Positions 35,833 through 45,282 of a stretch of DNA of 64,000 nucleotides are shown piece after piece. Made by a program: the position numbers and the translations under genes. The stretch is from Phragmitibacter sp965284365 (lineage in GTDB: Bacteria; Verrucomicrobiota; Verrucomicrobiia; Verrucomicrobiales; Verrucomicrobiaceae): contig OZ260079.1 in assembly GCA_965284365.1 (NCBI GenBank), positions 4,588,001-4,652,000 on the forward strand. The letters are read 5' to 3'. Under the pieces are notes generated by a model. That model was given only the letters and a program-made list of their open reading frames with translations, did not search any database and was not told where the DNA came from. The first letter of the stretch is position 1; each line of letters opens with the position of its first letter.

Positions 35833-37131
35833 TCATGCTACGGTGGCGAGTTCCTTCGCCGCGATGGGCTGGTCATGTGGAGCGCCGTAGGGCAAATCAT
35901 CCGGCAGCGGCACCGTTTCGCGGATCCAGCCCCAGAGTTTGCTGTAGTCGCGATTCACATCGCCGGAAAGGCAGTCTGTGATCTGCCCACCTGCATCCGG
36001 ATGGTCAGCAATCGTTTTCCTGAAGGAAAAATCGGGGTGGTAGAAGGCATAAACTAGCTTCCGCATGTTCTCCACGCCCTCGCGAACGGCGGCTCCGTAA
36101 GGGGCGAAATGCTCTGGAGACAGATCACCTTTTACGAGTCCTTCATGCACGGCCTCGCCACCGAGGTGGCCGCATTTCAGCGCCAGCATCACACCGCTGC
36201 TAAAGACAGGATCGAGGAAAGCGAAGGCATCCCCCAAAAGCAGCAGCCCGGGTGCTGAGCAGTATTTCGAGTGGCGGCTGTACTCGCTGGTCACATAATA
36301 GTCGCCCGTGGATTCACCGTGAGAAAGGTGTTCCTTGATCCATTGGTTCTGCTCCACCTCGCGGTTGAAAATAGTCTTGGGATCCTTCACGCCATCACGG
36401 GTCAGATACTTGCCTTCAGCGACAACACCCACGCTCACCATGTTGTTGTGCTGAGGGATATGCCAGAACCAACCCTTGTCCGGCACGTACGCAACGGTTG
36501 TATCGCCTTCGTCAATGCCTTCGCCTCTCTTGGAACCTTTATAATAGGTCCAGACGGCGATCTTGTTCAGATAAGGGTCTTTCATGCGCCAGCCGAGGCG
36601 ATTTGAAGCGAAGGCTTCCTTGCCCGAGCAGTCTAGCGTGATGCGTGCCTTGATTTCATAGGTGCGTCCGGACTTATCCGTCACTTCCACGCCGACGACG
36701 GTCCCTTCATCATCCGTGAGCAGCCGGTTCACCGTGGTTTCCTCACGCACCTCAGCCCCTTTTTCCTTGGCATTGTCCAGGAGCATCTGGTCGAACTCGG
36801 AGCGCAGAACCTGCCACGTCTGAGCGACTGTCTCCCGGTCGTAACGATTGAAGAAATAGAACGGCTGGGAACGTCTCCCATCAGGCGAAACGAAGGTGAC
36901 GCTGTACTTCTTCACGAACGCCGAAGTCTTCATCTTGGGAATCATCCCAATGCGCTTCAGCGGCTCAAAGGTGAAAGGAATCAGCGACTCACCGATGTGA
37001 TAACGCGGGAATTTCTCGCGCTCGATGATGAGAACGCGGTGCCCATACTCAGCAAGAATGGCCGCAGCGCTGGAGCCGGCGGGGCCTCCCCCGATGCAGA
37101 TGACGTCATAATGGTCGGTGGATGCGTGCAT
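35833..37131 (-). CDS. Halogenase-like FAD-dependent oxidoreductase
   Basis: A 432-residue flavoprotein. DVICIGGGPAGSSAAAILAE is the FAD-binding Rossmann motif, and EREKFPRYHIGESLIPFTF and LLLLGDAFAFLDPVFSSGV match the tryptophan-halogenase / geranylgeranyl-reductase group. GWFWHIPQHN contains the WxWxIP motif that marks flavin-dependent halogenases, and AFVKKYSVTF is placed like the segment carrying the halogenase active-site Lys. Many such proteins are annotated only as oxidoreductases and have no proven halogenation. No natural-product genes are adjacent, so substrate and activity are open. Confidence 0.85.
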   Translation of the reverse strand: MHASTDHYDVICIGGGPAGSSAAAILAEYGHRVLIIEREKFPRYHIGESLIPFTFEPLKRIGMIPKMKTSAFVKKYSVTFVSPDGRRSQPFYFFNRYDRETVAQTWQVLRSEFDQMLLDNAKEKGAEVREETTVNRLLTDDEGTVVGVEVTDKSGRTYEIKARITLDCSGKEAFASNRLGWRMKDPYLNKIAVWTYYKGSKRGEGIDEGDTTVAYVPDKGWFWHIPQHNNMVSVGVVAEGKYLTRDGVKDPKTIFNREVEQNQWIKEHLSHGESTGDYYVTSEYSRHSKYCSAPGLLLLGDAFAFLDPVFSSGVMLALKCGHLGGEAVHEGLVKGDLSPEHFAPYGAAVREGVENMRKLVYAFYHPDFSFRKTIADHPDAGGQITDCLSGDVNRDYSKLWGWIRETVPLPDDLPYGAPHDQPIAAKELATVA

Positions 37132-37384
37132 AGGTGTACTTGGATATGAGGAGGAATGGGTTCAAGCCTTAATGACAATGTCTGCGGACTCTCACGAACT
37201 GATGAGCTACCCTCGAGTTAATGACTTACCATAGCCCTTTCGCGTGATAACCGAAATCGAATTTTAGAATAGCCGTTATGCCGAACGGTTATGGTGCGAT
37301 CCGTGCGACCAAGAGGCACGACTCATGCGTATCTGATCTTGAAACCGAACAAATGGCGGCTCGTGCTGTCATTTTAACTGATCA

Positions 37385-38347
37385 ATGATTGCCCATTCAT
37401 TCCGCTATCCACGACATTCCGAAGACATAGAGCGCTATCTGCTCGATCTAGCCAAGCTGCCCGGCCTGGGCGAGGACGACTTGGCAGAGGTTTTCGACCG
37501 CTACCGGGCGGGTGATATGGAGGCAGGGGAGCGCATCATTCTGGCCCATCTCCGTCTGCCAGTCCGCATTGCCTGCCAGTATACCGGCCATGGTCTTCCC
37601 TTGGCGGACATGATTTCCGAAGGGAACATCGGCCTTCTCCGTGCCGTGGAACTCTACGATCCTTCTTTCGGCACGGCGTTCCACACATACGCCACCATCT
37701 GGATCAAACAGCGAATTCACCGCGCGATCACCGCGCTGGGTAAAGCGGTTCGCATCCCTGTGTGGCGCTCGCAACGTCTCCGAAAGTTGGACCACCTTCA
37801 CGAATGTCTGAATAGCGAGATGGGACGAGCCGCCACGACTCATGAGTTGGCCGAGAGGCTCGGCATTCCCGAGAGCACAATCGAGGGCGTGGAGCGCGAT
37901 CGCACCTTTGTGGAATCCATCGACGACGTTGGAAACGCCCGAGCTGCCGTGCATGATCTGCCTGACCATCGGCCGACGGCGCCGGAAGTGCTGGATCATC
38001 TAGAACAGCGTGATGAGATCATGGCCTGCCTGGATGAACTTGATGACACCGAGCTTCAGGTCATCTCCCTGAAGTATGGCCTCGCGGAGAATGATCCGGA
38101 GTCCTATCGCGAGATGGCAGTGCGCCTCGGCCGGAACCGCGAGTGGATCCGCAAAGTCGGTGAACGAGCTACGGCAAAGTTGCGGCAATCGCTCGGAAGT
38201 CTGTCGTCCTATCCAAGAAAACTCATCCGCGAACGCCGCCGCCGCGTGGCTGAACGCTTGGAATCTTTAAAAAAATCACCAGACGCGCTGTCATTTCGCG
38301 GCGCCGTGCTAATCCCTTACATGGAGACACTTCTTCCAATACTATGA
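37385..38347 (+). CDS. Sigma-70 family RNA polymerase sigma factor
   Basis: A 320-residue sigma factor without region 1.1, so a group 2 or group 3-type alternative factor. Region 2 runs AHLRLPVRIACQYTGHGLP, ADMISEGNIGLLRAVELYDP and HTYATIWIKQRIHRAI. Region 3 includes THELAERLGIPESTI, and region 4 is LDELDDTELQVISLKYGLAE then REMAVRLGRNREWIRKVGER, the helix-turn-helix for the -35 box. A C-terminal tail of about 50 basic residues is extra. Its stop overlaps the metallopeptidase start by ATGA. No anti-sigma gene is visible, unless the coupled membrane protein plays such a part, which is only a guess. Confidence 0.92.
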   Translation: MIAHSFRYPRHSEDIERYLLDLAKLPGLGEDDLAEVFDRYRAGDMEAGERIILAHLRLPVRIACQYTGHGLPLADMISEGNIGLLRAVELYDPSFGTAFHTYATIWIKQRIHRAITALGKAVRIPVWRSQRLRKLDHLHECLNSEMGRAATTHELAERLGIPESTIEGVERDRTFVESIDDVGNARAAVHDLPDHRPTAPEVLDHLEQRDEIMACLDELDDTELQVISLKYGLAENDPESYREMAVRLGRNREWIRKVGERATAKLRQSLGSLSSYPRKLIRERRRRVAERLESLKKSPDALSFRGAVLIPYMETLLPIL

Positions 38348-39042
38348 TGCTAGCCATTCTACTCTTTGTCGGGACCATGCTGCTGTCCCTCTGGGCCTCC
38401 AGCCGCGTGAAGTCCACGTATAACCGTTACAGTGAAATCCCCGCCGCCTCCGGTGAAACGGGTGCCGAAGTCGCCGCCCAAATCCTTGACCGCGCAGGAA
38501 TTCACGATGTCGAAATTGTGCCGCATGATGAGTTTCTGGGGGATCATTATGATCCGACGAACAAGCGCCTCGTGCTTTCGACCCAGAACTACCATGGCAA
38601 CTCGTGTGCCGCGCTGGGCGTCGCTGCTCACGAATGTGGCCATGCCTTGCAACACGCCCAATTGTACGCGCCGTTGCAGTGGCGCATGGCAGCCGTTGGC
38701 GTCACAAACTATGCCAGCCAGGTTGTCATGTGGCTGCCTCTCATCGGTATGTTCACCGGGATATTCAGCGTTTACACCGGCTCGCTGATCATGGCTGTAG
38801 CTTGGGGTGTGATTATGCTGTTCAACCTCGTCACCCTTCCGGTGGAATTTGATGCCTCATCCCGCGCCAAGACCATCCTGGCAAACATGGGGCATGTCGC
38901 CACGCCTGATCAGATGGGCGCGGTGCGCAAAGTTCTGGATGCGGCTGCCTGGACTTATGTCGCTGCCTTCATCACTTCGCTGGGATACCTGCTCTATCAC
39001 TTGCTGCCATTCTTGCTGGGTGGGCGCAGTGACGATGAGTAA
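38344..39042 (+). CDS. Membrane zinc metallopeptidase (YugP family)
   Basis: A 232-residue membrane protein. The N-terminal helix is LAILLFVGTMLLSLWASS; AAHECGHALQHAQLY is the HExxH-like zinc motif with Cys in place of a usual residue (HECGH), as in the Zn_peptidase_2 / YugP family. Two more hydrophobic segments follow, and VEFDASSRAKTILANMG is the conserved C-terminal stretch. The substrate is unknown. It is translationally coupled to the sigma factor by a four-base overlap and ends with a strong terminator, so the pair forms a two-gene unit. Confidence 0.9.
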   Translation: MMLAILLFVGTMLLSLWASSRVKSTYNRYSEIPAASGETGAEVAAQILDRAGIHDVEIVPHDEFLGDHYDPTNKRLVLSTQNYHGNSCAALGVAAHECGHALQHAQLYAPLQWRMAAVGVTNYASQVVMWLPLIGMFTGIFSVYTGSLIMAVAWGVIMLFNLVTLPVEFDASSRAKTILANMGHVATPDQMGAVRKVLDAAAWTYVAAFITSLGYLLYHLLPFLLGGRSDDE

Positions 39043-39078
39043 GGTCGCGAGAAGCCGCTCGCATATCTTCCAGTGAAG

Positions 39079-39116
39079 AGCCAGGGGCGCCATGTGCGCT
39101 CCTGGCTTTCTTTTTT
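39079..39116 (+). terminator. Rho-independent terminator
   Basis: A GC-rich stem of 11-12 pairs with one G-T pair (GCCAGGGGCGC and GCGCTCCTGGC, loop CATGT) is followed by TTTCTTTTTT. It ends the sigma factor-metallopeptidase unit. Confidence 0.9.
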
Positions 39117-39184
39117 GACTGTATCTTGATCCCTCGCGATTCACGCACCTTGCGTTTTGACGAAGATTCGCTGATCTAAGGACG

Positions 39185-40087
39185 ATGGAACTCCGGCATC
39201 TGCGGTATTTTCAGGCCGTGGCCGAAGAACTAAGCTTCTCCAAGGCCGCGCAAAAGCTTCACATCGCCCAACCGGCGCTGAGCCGCGCCGTCATGGAACT
39301 GGAAGCGGAACTGGGCACCGAATTGCTGAACAGGAACAAACGAGGAGTCAAAATGACTCCGGCAGGCGCGGTCTTGTTGCGGGAAGCGGGGCTCCTTCTC
39401 GGGCTGTGTGAGGAGGCGATCCGCAAAGTACACCGCACCGCTCAAGGACAGGAGGGTGAACTGAGGGTCGGCTACATTGGCCCACCCACCCAACCCTTCC
39501 TGGCCCCGCTCATTCGTGAATATCAAAAGCAATTTCCCAAGGTCACCGTCGTGCTCGAAGAGCGGACTCCAGAGCGCGTGTGGGAAATGGTGTCGAAGGA
39601 CCGGCTCGATCTCGGATTAACACGGCCTGTGGCTGCGGGCGAGCGCATTGGCCTTCGCACGATGTTACTCAGGAAGGAACCCGTTTGTGCGGTGGTTCCC
39701 AAAAGTCATCCTCTGGCTAAAGCAAAGTCGGTTGATTGGTCGATGCTACAAGGTCAGCCACTGGTCGTCCTGGCGCGGCGTGAGGGCGTGGGCTTGCACG
39801 ACAGCATCTTGTTAGGCTGCCAGAAGGCAGGTTTTTCTCCCAAATTCGCTCATGCTCCCAGCGTTATTGGCACCGTCATGACTTATGTGCAGGCCGGTGC
39901 TGGCATCGGCGTTGTGGCAGAAGGGGTTTCCGCCGTGCAAGCCAGTCAGCAACTTGTCTTCAAGCCACTGCTTCCTCTCCAGCATGTGGAACTTGTCATG
40001 GTGTGGGATCAGTCCCGTGCCAATCCCGCTGTGGAGGAATTCCGCCGCTTGACTGCGATGTGGATTGAGGCGCACAAGCCATTTTGA
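39185..40087 (+). CDS. LysR family transcriptional regulator
   Basis: A 300-residue regulator. The N-terminal helix-turn-helix MELRHLRYFQAVAEELSFSK then LHIAQPALSRAVMELEAEL is diagnostic, and ELRVGYIGPPTQPFLAPLIR begins the two-lobed effector domain. Such proteins usually act with a small inducer. It follows a terminator and has its own promoter region; the next gene is another regulator on the same strand, 115 bases on, so which gene it controls is not obvious. Confidence 0.94.
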   Translation: MELRHLRYFQAVAEELSFSKAAQKLHIAQPALSRAVMELEAELGTELLNRNKRGVKMTPAGAVLLREAGLLLGLCEEAIRKVHRTAQGQEGELRVGYIGPPTQPFLAPLIREYQKQFPKVTVVLEERTPERVWEMVSKDRLDLGLTRPVAAGERIGLRTMLLRKEPVCAVVPKSHPLAKAKSVDWSMLQGQPLVVLARREGVGLHDSILLGCQKAGFSPKFAHAPSVIGTVMTYVQAGAGIGVVAEGVSAVQASQQLVFKPLLPLQHVELVMVWDQSRANPAVEEFRRLTAMWIEAHKPF

Positions 40088-40202
40088 CGATCGGTGGCAC
40101 TCAGCCCGGCGGCCCCCGTTTTCCCTGCCAGTAGTGATTTCAGGATTATCGTAGAAACGTTGTGAAAGATTGCCTGAGATTCAGTGGTATGACCTCTTAC
40201 CA

Positions 40203-40898
40203 ATGCACTTCGAGCCTTTGGATCGCCCTTCCTCTCTCGTCGATGAGGTCTGCCTGCAGATCTCATCGCACGTCCGTCAACCCGGTCAGACGGACGGTGG
40301 ATGGTTGCCGCCTGAACGTCAGTTGGCAACGCAACTTGGTGTAAGCCGCACCGTCGTTCGTGAAGCCACCAAGAGGCTCGAACTACAAGGATTGCTCGAG
40401 GTGCAGCATGGCATCGGCATTCGAGTGGTGGACCATCTCCACAAGCCACTCAATCACTCGGTGGAATTGACCCTGCCGGATGAATCCGAGAGGCTCGACC
40501 AGCTCATGGAAATGCGGCTGATGCTCGAGCCGGAAGTAGCGTCCCTCGCTGCGGTCCGAATCACCGACGAACAAATGGCGTCCCTCCATATCGCCATGGC
40601 GGGACTGGAAGAAGCTGTCGATACGGCTGCTTCTGCTCAGGCGGATTTGTTGTTTCATCGACTCATCGCCCAGGCCGCAGGCAACCGCATCGTGGAACTG
40701 CTGTTGGAATCCCTCGGTGATTTGGGCATGAACAGCCGCCACCGCACCATTGGTGTCGCTGGCAAAGAGACTGCCGTTCGGCACCACCGTGCCATCCTGG
40801 CGGCGATCGGAAAACGCCAGCCCGAAGCCGCTCGTCGAGCCATGCGAAAGCATATCGAACAAGCCACAGAGGACCTCCGCAAGCACTTCAAGTCATGA
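40203..40898 (+). CDS. GntR family regulator, FCD (FadR) subclass
   Basis: A 231-residue regulator. The winged helix is GWLPPERQLATQLGVSRTVV and EATKRLELQGLLEVQHGIGI; the helical FCD ligand domain is LDQLMEMRLMLEPEVASLAA and the metal-type His in DLLFHRLIAQAAGN, with HHRAILAAIGKRQPEAARRAM at the end. FCD regulators commonly sense sugar acids or organic acids. Its stop overlaps the next start (ATGA), so it is produced together with the PSD1 cytochrome and DUF1501 proteins and probably controls them. An in-frame TTG at 40170 is a less likely start. Confidence 0.93.
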   Translation: MHFEPLDRPSSLVDEVCLQISSHVRQPGQTDGGWLPPERQLATQLGVSRTVVREATKRLELQGLLEVQHGIGIRVVDHLHKPLNHSVELTLPDESERLDQLMEMRLMLEPEVASLAAVRITDEQMASLHIAMAGLEEAVDTAASAQADLLFHRLIAQAAGNRIVELLLESLGDLGMNSRHRTIGVAGKETAVRHHRAILAAIGKRQPEAARRAMRKHIEQATEDLRKHFKS

Positions 40899-43804
40899 GT
40901 TCTGCTGCCAATACTTTGGGAATAGTTGGGGCATTGCTGGTTCTGTCATCTGTCACCATGGCAGCGCAGGAAGATGCCGCGAATGTTGCTTTTTTCGAGC
41001 AGCGCATTCGTCCGTTGCTCGTGGAACATTGTTACTCCTGTCACAGCAAGGAGGCCAAGAAACTCAAGGGCGGGCTCCTTCTGGATAGCGCTTCAGGATG
41101 GAAGCACGGCGGCGATTCCGGATCACCTGCCATCGTTCCAGGCGATGTGGATAACAGTCCATTGGTGAAGTCCGTGCGCTATGACGACGAAGACCTGCAA
41201 ATGCCACCCAAGAAGAAGCTAAGCGAAACGCAGATCGCGGATCTGGTGGCGTGGGTAAAAATGGGCGCGCCCGATCCCAGAACGGGGACCGTTGTCGAAG
41301 CAAAACGCGCAGATAAGTCCTGGTGGTCCCTGCAACCTCTGAAAAAAAACGCTCCTCCTGAAACACCCGGCATCCCGGAAGCTTGGTCCCGCCATCCCAT
41401 TGATCGCTACATCTTTGCACAACTCGCAGCCAAGGGGCTGAAGCCAAATCCTCTTGCCGCTGCCAGGGACATCATCCGTCGTCTCTATTATGACGTCACG
41501 GGCCTGCCACCTACTCCTGCCGAACTCAAGACATGGACCGCGGCCTACAACGCCGACCCGACGGCGGCCGTAGCCGCACTTGTGGATCAACTGTTGGCAA
41601 GTCCTCACTACGGTGAGCAGTGGGGCCGCCATTGGCTTGATGTGGTGCGTTTCGGAGAAAGCCATGGCTTTGAGCGCAACCTGATCAACGATCTCGCGTG
41701 GCCTTTCCGTGATTACGTGATCAACAGCATCAACGCGGACAAGCCCTTCAACCAGTTCATCATCGAACACTTGGCTGGCGACGTCGTGGGGAAGAACGAT
41801 CCCACCGTTGAAATTGGAACTGCGTTCCTGGTCACTGGTCCTTATGATGACGTGGGCAACGCGGATCCGGTCGCCAAAGCAAACATCCGTGCCAACACCG
41901 TGGATGACATGGTCACCGCCACAGGCAACGCGTTCCTGGGGCTGACCATTAATTGTGCCCGCTGTCACCATCACAAATTCGATCCCATGCCGACCGAGGA
42001 TTATTACCGGGTAAAGGCTGCTTTTGACGGTGTGACTCACGGGTCGCGCACACTGGCCACCCTGGAGCAGCAGCAACAACACGCTGCGGCCATAAAGCCG
42101 CTCCAGGCTTCCATGGCGAAGCTTCAGTCCCAGAAAGAGGCGCTTGAACAGCGCATCGTACAACGCGCCATCAAGGAAGCTGCTACTCTGACCCGTGAGC
42201 CGCCTTCCGCTCAATTAACCGAGGAGACATTTCCTTCGGTGACGGCTCGTCACGTGCGCCTGAGCATGCTTGCCTCGACCCAAACCGCAGAATCAGGTGT
42301 AGGTGCCAGGATCGATGAGTTTGAAGTATGGAGCGCCGCCGATCCCAAAGCCAACGTGGCTCTCGCCACAGTCGGTGCAAAAGCAGAAGGCGCGACCGGT
42401 CGCGTGGCAGAGGACTTCGATGGTGCTTATGGAGTCCAGCGAGTCAACGACGGCAAATACAGTGAACGCTGGTTTGCCGGTTCGCCCGCCGTCTTGACCA
42501 TTCACTTGGCTAAAGAGGAAACCATTAATCGTGTGTCTTTTTCCCACGATCGTTTGGCTCCCAGCGAAAAGCCCATCAGTGGCCAGGGTCCCGCGGTAGA
42601 AGAATACACACTCGAAGTGTCATTGGACGGTACGACTTGGCAGCAAGTAGCCAACTCCTTCGACCGGAAGCCACGCACCGAAACATTGATCAAGGCACGA
42701 GCCTTGCGGAATTCACCAACGACTCAAGAGCGCTCAGAGCTTGGCCAGTTCACCCAACAAATTGCGGCGGCTAATACGGCGATTTTACACGTGACGCCCC
42801 TGCCAGTGGCTTGGGCCGGACGTTTTGATAAGCCGAAAACAAAGCCTGTGGTCTTCCGGGGAGGCGATCCCATGAAGCCCGGAGACGAGATCGCGCCTTC
42901 CAGTCTGGCAGTGCTGGACCGCACGGCGCCTGCTTACACGCTGCCTGCTGATGCTCCCGAAAGTGAAAGACGTTTGGCCTTGGCGAAGTGGATCGTCAGC
43001 GACGAGAACGCGCTTACCGCCCGCGTCCTCGCCAATCGCGTCTGGCACTACCACTTTGGAACCGGGATCGTGGACACACCCAGCGACTTTGGCTTTCTCG
43101 GCAGCTTGCCCACACATCCAGAACTCCTGGATTGGCTTGCCCAACGACTTCAGCATCATGGCTGGCGCTTGAAGGCACTGCACCGCGAGATACTCACCTC
43201 TCAGACCTACCTGCAATCGGCCGATAGTCGGACAGATGGGGCACGTCTGGACAAGGACGCACGGCTCCTCTGGAGGTTCCCGCCACGACGACTTAGCGCC
43301 GAAGAGATTCGCGATACGATGCTGCAGGTGAGTGGCAGTTTGGACCCTCGCATGGGCGGCTTGGGCTTTCGTCTCTACCAATACAAAAATGACAACGTCT
43401 CGACCTTCGTGCCCTTGGACAAGGTGGGTGCTGAGACCTATCGACGCGCGGTATATCATCAAAACGCCCGCGCTTCGGTGATCGATGTACTGAGCGACTT
43501 CGATCTTCCTGACACTGCTTTCGGTGCTCCGAAGCGCGCCCAGACGAATTCACCGCTCCAGGCGCTGACGTTGCTGAATCACTCATTCACCATGGATTTG
43601 GCGGATGCGATGAACCAGCGCATTTTGCAGGAAGCGGGCAGCAACGATGCATTTGTCTTAGTCCGGCTCGCTTATGAGTTGGCGTTCCAAAGACCACCCA
43701 GCGAGTCAGAGTTGTCCAACGCAGCGGCCTTGGTTCAGCAGCACGGACTCAGCGCGCTATGCCGTGCTTTGCTGAACGCGAATGAACTGATTTATTTAAA
43801 CTAG
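40895..43804 (+). CDS. PSD1 and planctomycete cytochrome C domain-containing protein
   Basis: A 969-residue secreted protein with a signal peptide. FEQRIRPLLVEHCYSCHSKE is the N-terminal PSCyt1 CxxCH haem site. DUF1549 (PSCyt2) follows with HPIDRYIFAQLAAKGLKPNP and HYGEQWGRHWLDVVRFGESH, with a second CxxCH in NCARCHHHKFDP. Between it and DUF1553 (PSD1; RLALAKWIVSDENALTARV, RRLSAEEIRDTMLQVSG) lies a beta-sandwich-like segment, VNDGKYSERWFAGSPAVLTI, resembling F5/8-type C domains. The family is thought to act on complex polysaccharides; function is not proven. It is coupled to the GntR gene and leads into the DUF1501 gene. Confidence 0.93.
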   Translation: MSSAANTLGIVGALLVLSSVTMAAQEDAANVAFFEQRIRPLLVEHCYSCHSKEAKKLKGGLLLDSASGWKHGGDSGSPAIVPGDVDNSPLVKSVRYDDEDLQMPPKKKLSETQIADLVAWVKMGAPDPRTGTVVEAKRADKSWWSLQPLKKNAPPETPGIPEAWSRHPIDRYIFAQLAAKGLKPNPLAAARDIIRRLYYDVTGLPPTPAELKTWTAAYNADPTAAVAALVDQLLASPHYGEQWGRHWLDVVRFGESHGFERNLINDLAWPFRDYVINSINADKPFNQFIIEHLAGDVVGKNDPTVEIGTAFLVTGPYDDVGNADPVAKANIRANTVDDMVTATGNAFLGLTINCARCHHHKFDPMPTEDYYRVKAAFDGVTHGSRTLATLEQQQQHAAAIKPLQASMAKLQSQKEALEQRIVQRAIKEAATLTREPPSAQLTEETFPSVTARHVRLSMLASTQTAESGVGARIDEFEVWSAADPKANVALATVGAKAEGATGRVAEDFDGAYGVQRVNDGKYSERWFAGSPAVLTIHLAKEETINRVSFSHDRLAPSEKPISGQGPAVEEYTLEVSLDGTTWQQVANSFDRKPRTETLIKARALRNSPTTQERSELGQFTQQIAAANTAILHVTPLPVAWAGRFDKPKTKPVVFRGGDPMKPGDEIAPSSLAVLDRTAPAYTLPADAPESERRLALAKWIVSDENALTARVLANRVWHYHFGTGIVDTPSDFGFLGSLPTHPELLDWLAQRLQHHGWRLKALHREILTSQTYLQSADSRTDGARLDKDARLLWRFPPRRLSAEEIRDTMLQVSGSLDPRMGGLGFRLYQYKNDNVSTFVPLDKVGAETYRRAVYHQNARASVIDVLSDFDLPDTAFGAPKRAQTNSPLQALTLLNHSFTMDLADAMNQRILQEAGSNDAFVLVRLAYELAFQRPPSESELSNAAALVQQHGLSALCRALLNANELIYLN

Positions 43805-43817
43805 GAGAACGCACCGC

Positions 43818-45257
43818 ATGTCCCTTTCATCCGATGATCTGAATAAATCGCGCCGCGCGTTTTTGTCACGCATGACAACCGGTTTCACCGGCGTGGCTTT
43901 GACCCATTTGCTGGCGCGTGATTTGCAAGGCGCCTTATCCTCAACCGCTTGGAGTCCTGGTCAGCCCCAGTTCGCTCCCAAAGCCAAACAGGTGCTGCAA
44001 ATTTTCTGCCCCGGCGCGGCGTCCCATGTGGATCTGTGGGATTACAAACCAGAGTTGTTCGCTCGCACTGGCGAGATGCTTCCCGGGGAAGACACACCCA
44101 CTTTCCAGGGCAAGAATGGTCCGCTCATGCGCCCGCCATGGGACTTTGTGCCATCGGGTAAAAGCGGCAAGCACTTCTCCACCTTGCTGCCTAACATGGC
44201 GCGGCATGTGGATGACATCGCGTTTGTCCATTCCATGACTTCGCGGACGAACACCCACGGCCCGGGATGTGTGTTTATGAATTCTTGTTTCACACGCGAG
44301 GGATTTCCCAGTGCAGGATCATGGGTCAGCTATGGCCTTGGCAGCCTTAATGACAACTTGCCTACCTATGTAGCGATTCAAGACATCCGGGGAGAGCCAC
44401 CCAACGGGAAATCAAACTGGTCCAATGGTTTTCTCCCGGCGCAGCATCAGGCCGTCACCATGTCTGCTCATCAGGCGTTGCGCAACTTAAGTCGGCCCAG
44501 TGGACTCAGTGATTCTGCTGATCGCGCTTCGCGTGATTTCCTCAGCCAGATCAATCAGGAACATGCCGTCAAGCATGCCGGGGAAGGGGAGTTGCGCGCT
44601 CGCATGGCTGCTTATGAGTTGGCGGCTCGAATGCAGATGGCCGCACCCGAAGTTTCCGACTTGTCACATGAACCGGAATCAATGCACAAGCTCTACGGCA
44701 CCCAGGATGGCAACGCCCTGAGGGCGGCCTACGGCAAAAACTGCATGCTTGCGCGCCGCTTTCTGGAGCAAGGCGTACGTTACGTCAGTCTCTATTGCGC
44801 TTCGCGTGCCTCTGGCGTGGATGGCTTGCTCAACTGGGATGCGCATCGCACATTGAAATCAGACTATGAAAGACACGCGCCCGTCTTCGACCAGGCTACT
44901 GCTGCCTTGCTCACCGACCTCAAACAACGCGGCATGCTCAATGATGTCCTGATCATTTGGAATACGGAGTTTGGCCGAATGCCTATGAAGCAAGCCGAGA
45001 CCCTCGGCCGCGATCACAATCCCGATGCCTACACCGCCTGGATGATGGGCGCCGGCGTGAAAGGCGGCGTCTCGTATGGCGCCACCGATGACTTTGGTCG
45101 GCGTTCCGTTCAAGATGTCGCAACTCCCTATGATTTCTACGCCACCGTGCTCCACTTGCTCGGCCTCGATCACGAAAAATTGACCTACTACCACAATGGT
45201 ACCAACCGCCGTCTCACTGACGTCCACGGCCACGTGATCAAAAACATTCTGACGTAA
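43818..45257 (+). CDS. DUF1501 domain-containing protein
   Basis: A 479-residue protein beginning with a Tat-like leader, KSRRAFLSRMTTGFTGVAL. DUF1501 members belong to the alkaline phosphatase/sulfatase-like superfamily. LQIFCPGAASHVDLWDYKPE, FVHSMTSRTNTHGPGCVFMN, IIWNTEFGRMP and GRDHNPDAYTAWMMGAGVKG are characteristic. In Planctomycetes and Verrucomicrobia it almost always follows a PSD1 protein, as it does here 14 bases away with a GGAG ribosome site. The pair is presumed periplasmic; substrate unknown. Confidence 0.94.
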   Translation: MSLSSDDLNKSRRAFLSRMTTGFTGVALTHLLARDLQGALSSTAWSPGQPQFAPKAKQVLQIFCPGAASHVDLWDYKPELFARTGEMLPGEDTPTFQGKNGPLMRPPWDFVPSGKSGKHFSTLLPNMARHVDDIAFVHSMTSRTNTHGPGCVFMNSCFTREGFPSAGSWVSYGLGSLNDNLPTYVAIQDIRGEPPNGKSNWSNGFLPAQHQAVTMSAHQALRNLSRPSGLSDSADRASRDFLSQINQEHAVKHAGEGELRARMAAYELAARMQMAAPEVSDLSHEPESMHKLYGTQDGNALRAAYGKNCMLARRFLEQGVRYVSLYCASRASGVDGLLNWDAHRTLKSDYERHAPVFDQATAALLTDLKQRGMLNDVLIIWNTEFGRMPMKQAETLGRDHNPDAYTAWMMGAGVKGGVSYGATDDFGRRSVQDVATPYDFYATVLHLLGLDHEKLTYYHNGTNRRLTDVHGHVIKNILT

Positions 45258-45282
45258 GGAAGTAGTTTCAAGACTACTTCCT
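45257..45282. terminator. Hairpin between convergent genes
   Basis: A perfect 10-base-pair inverted repeat (AGGAAGTAGT, ACTACTTCCT) with a 6-base loop starts at the last base of the DUF1501 stop and covers the redoxin stop codon. Neither strand has a T tract after it, so it may be a bidirectional or Rho-assisted end signal. Confidence 0.5.
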
